DNA of 43,822 nucleotides from CAYYJM01 sp964471755 (GTDB lineage: Bacteria > Planctomycetota > Planctomycetia > Gemmatales > Gemmataceae), in the NCBI GenBank assembly GCA_964471755.1, contig CAYYJM010000017.1, positions 1-43,822 of the forward strand, given 5' to 3'. Both the position numbers and the translations under genes were made by a program. Of the stretch, positions 22,843 through 31,349 are shown piece by piece (within the stretch, counting starts at the first letter, position 1; every line of letters begins with the position of its first letter). The notes below the pieces were generated by a model. It saw only the letters and a program-made list of their open reading frames with translations, ran no database searches and was not told the DNA's origin.

Positions 22843-23303
22843 TGCCAGACGACCGCATCTTCCTGATGGGCAAGTTCGAGGCTCGCCTGCCTGGCGAGCT
22901 GCTCTACGCCCGCAACCACATGTGGGCCCGGCCGCTGGAAGGCGGCCGGCTCCGCTTCGGCTTCACCAGCTACGCCATCCGTCTCCTTCAGGACGTCTAC
23001 TTCCTCGAATGGCGGATCGATCCCGCGACGGACGTCGGCCTGATGGAGGAGATCGGCTTCATCGAGTCGAGCAAGGCCGAGTCGTCACTGTACGCCCCGG
23101 TCGCCGGTCGGGTCGAGAGCTTCAACGCCGAGCTGCTCGCCGATCCGTCCGGGATCAACGCCGATGGCTACGGTGCCGGCTGGCTGTTCGACCTGACCGC
23201 GCCGCCGACCGACCTGATGGACGTCGCCGGCTACGAGACGTTCTTGCAGACCGCCTGGGAGAAGACGCAGCGCGTCATCAAGGGCAAGATCAACGAGAGC
23301 TGA
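22842..23303 (+). CDS. GcvH-like lipoyl carrier protein
   Basis: A 153-aa H-protein-like domain. The lipoylation hairpin reads GFIESSKAESSLYAPVAGRV, with Lys78 in the lipoyl position as in glycine cleavage H protein (ES.KA....PV.G.V). The WLFDLT segment further on is also H-protein-like. It is longer than usual at both ends, with a helical C-terminal tail (ETFLQTAWEKTQRVIKGK). No gcvT or gcvP is nearby; its neighbours are a radical SAM enzyme and a ferredoxin, so it may be a dedicated carrier as the LbpA proteins are in sulfur oxidation. The lipoate ligase at 3380 could modify it (inference). Its start overlaps the radical SAM stop. Confidence 0.82.
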   Translation: MPDDRIFLMGKFEARLPGELLYARNHMWARPLEGGRLRFGFTSYAIRLLQDVYFLEWRIDPATDVGLMEEIGFIESSKAESSLYAPVAGRVESFNAELLADPSGINADGYGAGWLFDLTAPPTDLMDVAGYETFLQTAWEKTQRVIKGKINES

Positions 23304-23310
23304 GGCACCC

Positions 23311-24306
23311 ATGAGCCGTCCCCGTCTGACCGTCGTGCTGTCGCAGGCCCAGGGGAAGAACCCCGCTCGCCGGGCCCTGGAGGAGAGCGTCGCCGCCGCC
23401 CTGATCATGGAGCCCGGCCTCGACGTGTCGATCATCCCCTACCTGTACGATCTCGACGCGAAGCACACCGGCCGGCTCTACCTCGAAGGCGTGACCGGCG
23501 ACATGGTCGTCCTCTCCTGGCTCTACCCGCGTGCGGCCTTCTGGCTGCTCGACCGCGATGGCATCAAGGGCCATCGTGGCGAGACGCACCTGAAGCCCGA
23601 GGACGAGGAGGAGACCACGGAGGAGAAGACCGAGCCCGAACCGGAGGCGGCCCCGCAGGGCATCGGCGCGACCGACGTGCCCGATCGCTGGATCTACGCG
23701 CTCGACCTGCGCGATCACAGCGACTTCCGCGTCTTCGTCGAGGAGGTCCGCCGGATCGCCGCCGAGTGCCAGACTCGCCGGGCGACGACGGCACAGCCGA
23801 CGATGGTCGAGCTGGGCACCTCACGGCCGGCACCCGCGGCCGAGGAGATGATGAAGACGCCGGGGCGACGCTGGTATCCGGTCATCGACTACAGCCGTTG
23901 CACGAACTGCCTGGAGTGTCTCGACTTCTGTCTCTTCGGCGTCTATGGCGTCGATGGCCTGGACCGGATTCTCGTCGAGAACCAGGACAACTGCAAGAAG
24001 GGCTGCCCGGCGTGCAGTCGGGTCTGTCCGGCCCAGGCGATCATGTTTCCGGATTACAAGACGCCGGCCATCGCCGGAGCGCCGGTCGGCCAGGTGACCG
24101 GGTTGAAGATCGACCTGTCGCGCCTGTTCGGCGGCGACGACGCGATCACGATCGCCGCCAACGAGCGCGATCGCGAGCTGGTCCGCGATGGCCGGGACGC
24201 CGTGGGGCTGACGGTCGGTGTCCCGAAGCGCCAGGCCGACAGACAGGCGGGGCCGAAGGATGAGCTGGACAACCTCGTCGATGCGCTGGACAACCTGGAC
24301 ATCTGA
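23311..24306 (+). CDS. 2[4Fe-4S] ferredoxin-domain protein with N-terminal extension
   Basis: A 331-aa soluble protein. Residues 1-170 form an unassigned alpha/beta domain containing an acidic low-complexity stretch (EDEEETTEEKTEPEPE). Then comes a bacterial-type ferredoxin domain with CTNCLECLDFC (CxxCxxCxxxC) and CKKGCPACSRVCP (CxxxCxxCxxxCP), able to hold two 4Fe-4S clusters. The C-terminus (~80 residues) is charged. It starts 7 nt after the lipoyl protein stop, so it is in the same operon and could pass electrons to the radical SAM enzyme, the lipoyl carrier or the DUF116 domain (inference). No membrane segment is seen. Confidence 0.8.
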   Translation: MSRPRLTVVLSQAQGKNPARRALEESVAAALIMEPGLDVSIIPYLYDLDAKHTGRLYLEGVTGDMVVLSWLYPRAAFWLLDRDGIKGHRGETHLKPEDEEETTEEKTEPEPEAAPQGIGATDVPDRWIYALDLRDHSDFRVFVEEVRRIAAECQTRRATTAQPTMVELGTSRPAPAAEEMMKTPGRRWYPVIDYSRCTNCLECLDFCLFGVYGVDGLDRILVENQDNCKKGCPACSRVCPAQAIMFPDYKTPAIAGAPVGQVTGLKIDLSRLFGGDDAITIAANERDRELVRDGRDAVGLTVGVPKRQADRQAGPKDELDNLVDALDNLDI

Positions 24307-24314
24307 CCGCGTGT

Positions 24315-24433
24315 GTCTTTCGGAGCCGCGCACGCAGCGAGGCCGCAGGCCGAGCGGAGTAAGCGGTTCAAGGCGTTCGCGTTAGGGCTTCGACCGCTTA
24401 CTCCGCTGCGCTGCGTGCGCGGCTCTGAAAGAC
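24315..24433. repeat. Long inverted repeat inside the operon
   Basis: The arm at 24315-24367 (with a 14-nt insertion) pairs with 24393-24433: GTCTTTC.GAGCCGCGCAC, CGCAGCG and GCGGAGTAAGCGGT blocks on the left have their complements on the right. The loop is 24368-24392. It fills the 145-nt space between the ferredoxin and cyclase genes and would form a strong RNA hairpin in the operon transcript. Confidence 0.8.
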
Positions 24434-24451
24434 GCTCGCCAGGAAGAATCG

Positions 24452-26137
24452 ATGACCCTCGACCGCCTCGACGCCGCCTACCACATCGCCCTCGACGCCC
24501 TGATGCGCGAGCGCCATCCCGACGGCCACTGGGTCGGCGAGCTGTCCACGTCGGCCCTGTCCACGGCCGTCGCCGTCAGCGCCTTGCAGTACGTCGAGCC
24601 GGCCTCGCCGCTGATCGCCGGCGGTCTCGATTACCTGGCCACGCACCAGAACGCCGACGGCGGCTGGGGCGACACCGATCGCAGCTTCTCGAACATCTCC
24701 ACGTCGATGCTCTGCCGGGCGGCGTTCGGCATCACCCGAGGCGAGGGCCGCTACCCCGAGACGATCACCCGCATCGAGGCGTACCTGCGCCCGTTCGGCG
24801 ACACCCGGCCGAAGCTGGCCGAGGCGATTCGTCGCCGCTACGGTAAGGACCGCACCTTCTCGGTGCCGATCCTGATGACGAGCGCCCTGGCCGGCCTGGT
24901 GGACTGGCGCGAGGTGCCGTCGTTGCCGTTCGAGCTGGCGTGCTTGCCGCAGTCGTGGTACGCGGCGCTGAGTCTGCCGGTCGTGTCGTACGCCCTGCCG
25001 GCCCTGATCGCCATCGGCCAGGCGGTCTTTCACCACCGGGGTAGCTGGAACCCGCTCCTCTGGCCGGTGCGGATGCTGGCTCGCAAGCCGAGCCTGCGGG
25101 TCCTCTCCCAGATTCAGCCGAGCAATGGCGGCTTCCTGGAGGCGACGCCGCTGACGGCCTTCGTGACGCTCGCCCTGGCGAGCATCGGCCGGGGTGATCA
25201 TCCGGTCGTGGCGAAGGCGGTCGGCTTCCTGAAGGCGTCGGTGCGGCCGGACGGTAGCTGGCCCATCGACACGAACCTCTCGACGTGGGTGACGACGCTG
25301 GCGATCAACGCCCTGCACGACGCCGGCGAGCTGGAGGAGCTCTCGCAGCGCGAGGAGGTGCGGGACTGGTTGCTCGCCCAGCAGTACAAGGAGCGGCATC
25401 CGTACACGGGAGCCGCCCCTGGAGGCTGGGGCTGGACGCCGCTACCGGGCGCGGTGCCGGATGCGGACGACACGCCGGGAGCGATCCTGGCGATCGCTCG
25501 CCTGGGCGCACAGTGGCTGCTCAACCTTCGGAACAGCGACGGCGGCTGGCCGACATTCTGTCGCGGCTGGACGAATCTGCCCTTCGATCGCAGCGGCTGC
25601 GATCTCACCGCCCATGTCCTTCGTGCCCTGGGCGACGTGGATGATCGCGCCTTCGCCTATCTGGCGAAGAACCAGCGCCTCGACGGCTCCTGGCTCCCGC
25701 TCTGGTTCGGCAACCAGCACGCCCCCGACGACGAGAACCCGACCTACGGCACCTCGAAGGTCCTCGCCGCCTACCGCGACCTCGACCGCCTCGGCGACGA
25801 GCCCGCCCGGAAGGGCCTTGCCTGGCTCCGGTCGAACCAGAACGACGATGGCGGCTGGGGGGCTGGCAAGGGCACACCATCGAGCATCGAGGAGACGGCC
25901 CTCGCCCTTGACATCCTCGTCGCCGTCGAGCCGGATTCGGCCGCGGTGAATAATGGCCTGACCTGGCTCGTCCAGCGAATTGAGGCAGGCGGCCTCGCTC
26001 ACCCGACGCCGATCGGCTTTTATTTCGCTAAACTCTGGTATTACGAGCGTCTCTACCCGATACTGTTCTCCATCGCAGCCCTCGGACGGGCTCGCGCCGC
26101 TCGCCGACACGACCGACCCGCCGCCACCCCGGCCTGA
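24452..26137 (+). CDS. Class II terpene cyclase of the squalene-hopene cyclase family
   Basis: A 561-aa alpha-barrel protein. The protonating acid motif DADD (residues 337-340, VPDADDT) aligns with the DxDD of squalene-hopene cyclase. QW-type repeats include HPDGHWVGEL, QNADGGWGDTDRS, PSNGGFLEA, RPDGSWPIDT, NSDGGWPTF, LDGSWLPLWFG and NDDGGWGAG. The N-terminal DGHWVGEL and the C-terminal GFYFAKLWYYERLYP match hopene cyclase landmarks. It is shorter than hopene cyclases (~630-680), so the substrate may be another linear isoprenoid, perhaps the product of the adjacent prenyl synthase. No hopanoid hpn genes are beside it. It follows a 145-nt space holding a long hairpin and precedes the DUF116-prenyl synthase by 17 nt. 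Confidence 0.85.
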   Translation: MTLDRLDAAYHIALDALMRERHPDGHWVGELSTSALSTAVAVSALQYVEPASPLIAGGLDYLATHQNADGGWGDTDRSFSNISTSMLCRAAFGITRGEGRYPETITRIEAYLRPFGDTRPKLAEAIRRRYGKDRTFSVPILMTSALAGLVDWREVPSLPFELACLPQSWYAALSLPVVSYALPALIAIGQAVFHHRGSWNPLLWPVRMLARKPSLRVLSQIQPSNGGFLEATPLTAFVTLALASIGRGDHPVVAKAVGFLKASVRPDGSWPIDTNLSTWVTTLAINALHDAGELEELSQREEVRDWLLAQQYKERHPYTGAAPGGWGWTPLPGAVPDADDTPGAILAIARLGAQWLLNLRNSDGGWPTFCRGWTNLPFDRSGCDLTAHVLRALGDVDDRAFAYLAKNQRLDGSWLPLWFGNQHAPDDENPTYGTSKVLAAYRDLDRLGDEPARKGLAWLRSNQNDDGGWGAGKGTPSSIEETALALDILVAVEPDSAAVNNGLTWLVQRIEAGGLAHPTPIGFYFAKLWYYERLYPILFSIAALGRARAARRHDRPAATPA

Positions 26138-26154
26138 CAACGAGGACCTTCCCT

Positions 26155-28112
26155 GTGGCCAGCGTTGCCGAACCGAAATCCGACCGCACGAACAAGAAGA
26201 CCAGTTCCGCGGCCTTCAAGCTGGTGCCGACGCTGGTGACCGGCACCGTCGTCAACGATGCCGGCGCGCCGATCGCGGGGGCCCGGGTGTCGGCGGCCCA
26301 CGCGTCGGCGGCGGCGACGACCGGCCCGGNNNNNNNNNNAAATCCGACCGCACGAACAAGAAGACCAGTTCCGCGGCCTTCAAGCTGGTGCCGCAGGAGC
26401 GCTCCGATCGCGACCGCGTCCGGGCTGAGGCCGCGCGCGTGGCCAAACAGTTTGACCGCTCCCGACCGCTGGAACGCCCCCTCGTGCAGGCCATCGCCGA
26501 GAAGATGCTGGCCGAACTCGGCCTGGCCGAGGGCAATCTCGGCTTCGCGATGGTCTGCCTCAGCAACGAGTTCTGGCGCGAACAGATCCAGGCGATTCCG
26601 TTCCATCGCCGGCTCCTGCTCCTGCCGCACTGCCTCAAGCACGCCGAGGGCTGCCCGGCCGACTACGACGAGTTCGGCCTCGATTGCAAGAAGTGCGGTG
26701 CCTGCGAGGTCGCCGACTTCAAGACGAAGGCCGAGGAACTCGGCTACAAGGTCCTCGTCTCCGAGGGCACGCCGATCGTCCTGAAGATCATCGTCTCGGG
26801 CCACGTCGATGCCATCGTCGGCGTCGCCTGCCTGAACGTCCTGGAGAAGGCGTTCGACAAGCTGCTCCTGGCCGGCGTCCCCGGCGTCGCCGCCCCGCTC
26901 CTGTCGAGCAACTGTCGCAGCACCTCGGTCGATGATGACTGGGTCTTCGAGCTGATCAACCTCCAGACGCCGCCGCCGCAGGTCAAGACGCGCTCCTACC
27001 TGCCGCTGATGCGAGCGGCTCACGGCCTGTGTGAGGAACCGGAACTGTCCCGCCTCGCCCCGCGCGCCCGCTCGGCGACTCCGAGCAAGGACCCGCTGGC
27101 CGAGCATGAACGGATCGCCTACGACTGGCTCGGCCAGGGCGGCAAGCGTTCCCGGCCGTTCATCACGCTGGCCATCTACGACGCCCTGACCGGCGGCAAC
27201 GCCACCCTGGCCGAGGGTCCGATCGAACTGGCCGACAGCGTCCGCCGGGTCGCTCTGTCGATCGAGGCGTTCCACAAGGCGTCCCTCGTCCACGACGACA
27301 TCGAGGACGACGACAGCTTCCGCTACGGCCGGGAAACGCTCCATCGCCGGCACGGCGTCGGCGTCGCCATCAACGTCGGCGATTACCTCCTGGGCCTGGG
27401 CTATCGGCTGATCGGCAAGGAGAAGCCGACGCTGGGCGGCGACTGCACCGCCGACATTCTCAATCGTCTCGCCGACGCGCATCTGAAGCTGTCCGAAGGG
27501 CAGGGGGCCGAGCTGCTCTGGCGCGACGCGACTGACAAGACGCTGACAGCCCTGGACGCGCTGAAGATCTACGCCCTGAAGACGTCGCCGGCGTTCGAGG
27601 CGGCCCTCTATGCCGGCGTGCGTCTGGCCGGTCCCGCCGAGCCGTACGANNNNNNNNNNGTCACCGAGTTCAGCAAGAACCTCGGCATCGCCTTCCAGAT
27701 CCTCAACGACCTGAAGGACTGGACCGGCGACGACGACAACAAGCTCGTTCAGGGTCAGGACGTTCTCGCCGGTCGGCCGACGCTGCTGCTCGCGCTGGCC
27801 CTCGAAGGACTGCCGGCCGCCGAGCGTGCGGAACTGGTCGGGCTCCTGCATCGCCGGGATGCCCTCCCTGCCGGGTCCGACATGGTCGGGGAAGTTCGTC
27901 GCCTGTTCACCCGCGCCAGCGTGTTCGACAAGGCCGGCAAGCTGGTGGACAAGTTCCGCGCCAAGGCGGAAGCCCTGGCCGACGAGGTCGAGAACGAGGA
28001 CCTCCGCCGGCTACTTTACTACCTGGTGGACAGCGTCCTCGACGGGACGCCGGCCGGTCCCGAGCCGCAACCGCCGCTCCTGCTCCAACTGCCGATCACG
28101 GTTCCCAAATGA
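26155..28112 (+). CDS. DUF116-polyprenyl diphosphate synthase fusion (gene disrupted by assembly artefact)
   Basis: Removing the artefactual segment 26230-26393 joins two in-frame parts into a protein of about 597 aa. The N-terminal ~230 residues are DUF116: LLLLPHCLKHAEGCPADYDE, then DCKKCGACEV (Cys-rich, probably Fe-S) and VGVACLNVLEKAF. The rest is a trans-type polyprenyl synthase with GGKRSRPF, a first Asp-rich motif VHDDIEDDDSFRYG and a second region FQILNDLKDW, where the usual first Asp is Asn. It should elongate allylic diphosphates with IPP. The start is GTG 26155 with GAGGA upstream. Its stop overlaps the next gene (ATGA). A second 10-N gap (27650) lies in the synthase domain. The fusion suggests that prenyl synthesis and a redox Fe-S step are physically coupled. 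Confidence 0.8.
26176..26393. other. Probable misassembly: duplicated 54 bp, foreign fragment and gap
   Basis: The 54-bp sequence 26176-26229 is repeated exactly at 26340-26393. Between them are about 100 bp coding in frame for LVTGTVVNDAGAPIAGARVS, a carboxypeptidase regulatory-like (CarboxypepD_reg) fragment unrelated to the gene, and the N-run 26330-26339. Deleting 26230-26393 restores an unbroken DUF116 reading frame. This is best read as a scaffolding error, not biology. Confidence 0.8.
27650..27659. other. Assembly gap (10 N)
   Basis: Ten Ns within the polyprenyl synthase domain, between LAGPAEPY and VTEFSKNLGI. The frame is the same on both sides if the true gap is 10 nt plus a multiple of 3. 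Missing residues would be ordinary synthase sequence before the second Asp-rich region. Confidence 0.95.
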
Positions 28113-28648
28113 ACCACCCTCCTTTGACCGGGCCGGAACTGGACGATCTGTTCGCCTGGTTCCCGCCCGCCGACGATCTGCCGACTCACGAGATTCTGCC
28201 TGCCGAGGCCATCCCGGAGCCGTTCCATAGCCTGCTCTGCCATAAGCATCACATGACCGTCACGGTCGAGGACTACCACGGTGACACCGTCGATGTCCAC
28301 CCCCTCGTCGTTCAGCAGCGTGGCCCGTTCTACGCTCGCAAGATCATCCTGACCCTGCGTGAGTCGGCCCGGGTCGCCCTGTTCGGCATCGTGCGGGTGA
28401 ATCTCGATTTCACCTCCGCTCCGGTTCGGGCGGCGATCCTGGAACGCAAACTCCCCTTCGGTCGCATCCTGATTCAGCACAACGTCATGCGCCGCATCGA
28501 GCCGACGGCGTACCTGAAGATCGAACCGGGACCGCTACAACTGGCCTGGTTCAAGCTGACCGAGAGGCAGCCGCTCTACGGGCGACTGGCGTATATTCAC
28601 TGCGACGGTCACCCGGCCGTCGAGTTGTTCGAGGTGGTCGCCGGCTGA
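28109..28648 (+). CDS. Chorismate-lyase-fold (UbiC-like) protein
   Basis: A 179-aa protein without signal or membrane segments. The C-terminal half reads LPFGRILIQHNVMRRIEPTA, then LYGRLAYIHCDGHPAVELFE, which resembles chorismate pyruvate-lyase (UbiC), where LGR, a GR pair and a late T/V-E-L-F carry the substrate-binding arginines and catalytic Glu. Here Glu172 sits in VELFEV. UbiC makes 4-hydroxybenzoate for prenylated quinones, so its place directly after a polyprenyl synthase (ATGA overlap) is suggestive. The assignment rests on short motifs; a non-catalytic ligand-binding member of the same fold (UTRA-like) is the alternative. Confidence 0.6.
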   Translation: MNHPPLTGPELDDLFAWFPPADDLPTHEILPAEAIPEPFHSLLCHKHHMTVTVEDYHGDTVDVHPLVVQQRGPFYARKIILTLRESARVALFGIVRVNLDFTSAPVRAAILERKLPFGRILIQHNVMRRIEPTAYLKIEPGPLQLAWFKLTERQPLYGRLAYIHCDGHPAVELFEVVAG

Positions 28649-28760
28649 CCGTGTCCCACGGCGGATCCTTGGGGGCGTGAAACCCGCGCTCGCTTCCGGG
28701 GTATTTAACTGGTACGGCCTCCCCTGGCTGAACTCGTGATCCCTGCGGAGACCCTGAAGG

Positions 28761-30506
<1,746 letters not shown>

Positions 30507-30532
30507 CGGTTCGATCGTGCCAAAAACGCGAA

Positions 30533-30563
30533 AAGCCGGGGAGCGTTCCTTGCTCCCCGGTTT
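30533..30563. terminator. Bidirectional intrinsic terminator between convergent genes
   Basis: Bases 30533-30544 pair with 30552-30563 (12 bp, one wobble) around a 7-nt loop. Reading on the minus strand it is followed by TTTTCGCGTTTTTGG, a good U-rich tail for csrA. On the plus strand the Ts lie at the base of the stem. It separates the redoxin fusion (+, ends 30506) from csrA (-, ends 30590). Confidence 0.7.
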
Positions 30564-30589
30564 CATTTGGGTCGACGGGTTCGATCGGG

Positions 30590-31054
30590 TCAGCGTGGGC
30601 GGTTCGGCAGGGTCGCGGTACGATTCGTGGTCGTCATCGTTCGGCCGACCGGAACCTCGGGCCGCAGCGCCGCTCCGACTTCCTTCTGAACACGGCTCCG
30701 CAGCAGTTGAAGGTCCTCTTCCAGATGATCGAGCGTGTCGCTGGCCTCGGTGAGATCGCCGGTCTGGATCTGCTCGCGGGCACTCTGTAGACCCAGGCGG
30801 GCCACTTCGAGACGCTTCTGAAGTAGTTGGCTCAACTGGATCAGCGACAGCGGTGACAGCGGATCAAGCGACGCCTCGTGTTCGTTCTGCCAGCCGGCGA
30901 GATGGTCCGGCACCTCCTCGCGGAGGATGCGCACCTCGGCGGGAGCATCAATGCCGATGCGGACCTGATTGGGAGTAAGGGCCACGACCTGGATGGTCGT
31001 GTGCAATTCGGGAAGAACGATCCGTTCGTTCAGTCGGCGCGTGAGTACGAGCAT
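30590..31054 (-). CDS. csrA: CsrA carbon storage regulator with long C-terminal extension
   Basis: The first ~60 residues are a CsrA domain: MLVLTRRLNERIVLPE, then VRIGIDAPAEVRILREEV, which contains the RNA-contacting L4 and R44 regions. CsrA dimers bind GGA motifs in mRNA leaders to control translation. The protein is 154 aa, whereas CsrA is normally 60-75 aa. The extra ~90 residues are predicted helical (LIQLSQLLQKRLEVARLGLQ onwards), with a disordered Thr/Pro/Arg tail. The start at ATG 31054 is preferred over the in-frame upstream start because the CsrA N-terminus is invariant. Its own leader has AGAGGA at the ribosome site, a possible autoregulatory GGA. Confidence 0.85.
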   Translation of the reverse strand: MLVLTRRLNERIVLPELHTTIQVVALTPNQVRIGIDAPAEVRILREEVPDHLAGWQNEHEASLDPLSPLSLIQLSQLLQKRLEVARLGLQSAREQIQTGDLTEASDTLDHLEEDLQLLRSRVQKEVGAALRPEVPVGRTMTTTNRTATLPNRPR

Positions 31055-31116
31055 GGGGATCCTCTCTGGCCACGCAGGAGTGTGGAGGAAACGCATAGCC
31101 GCTGGCCCGACAGCGG

Positions 31117-31134
31117 TCTCTCAACCATGAGAGA
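31117..31134. promoter_or_regulatory. Perfect 7-bp hairpin in the csrA leader region
   Basis: TCTCTCA (31117-31123) and TGAGAGA (31128-31134) flank a 4-nt loop, 63 nt upstream of csrA. The space from 31055 to 31349 between the divergent csrA and FAD oxidoreductase genes contains no other feature I can support. Confidence 0.35.
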
Positions 31135-31349
31135 TCGTGCAGGTCACCCGCGCAAGAGAGGTCAACCGGGGTGCAGAACGGGTGCGCGGAGTGCAGGCCG
31201 CGTGGGTCGTCTGGTTTCCTTACCTACCGCTTCGTGCTGGGAGAGATCCTTCTCTCTGGCGATCGACGCTTGGTAGCATTAGTAACCGAAAGTGAAATGC
31301 GGATCAAGCCGACTTTTCGGTCGTCGTGGTCGCATCGAGGTATCGTGCC

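Noticed and set aside
26230..26329. CarboxypepD_reg-like domain as part of the DUF116 protein
   Set aside because: It is bounded by an exact 54-bp duplication and an N gap, and its removal restores the frame; it is most likely a misjoined fragment.
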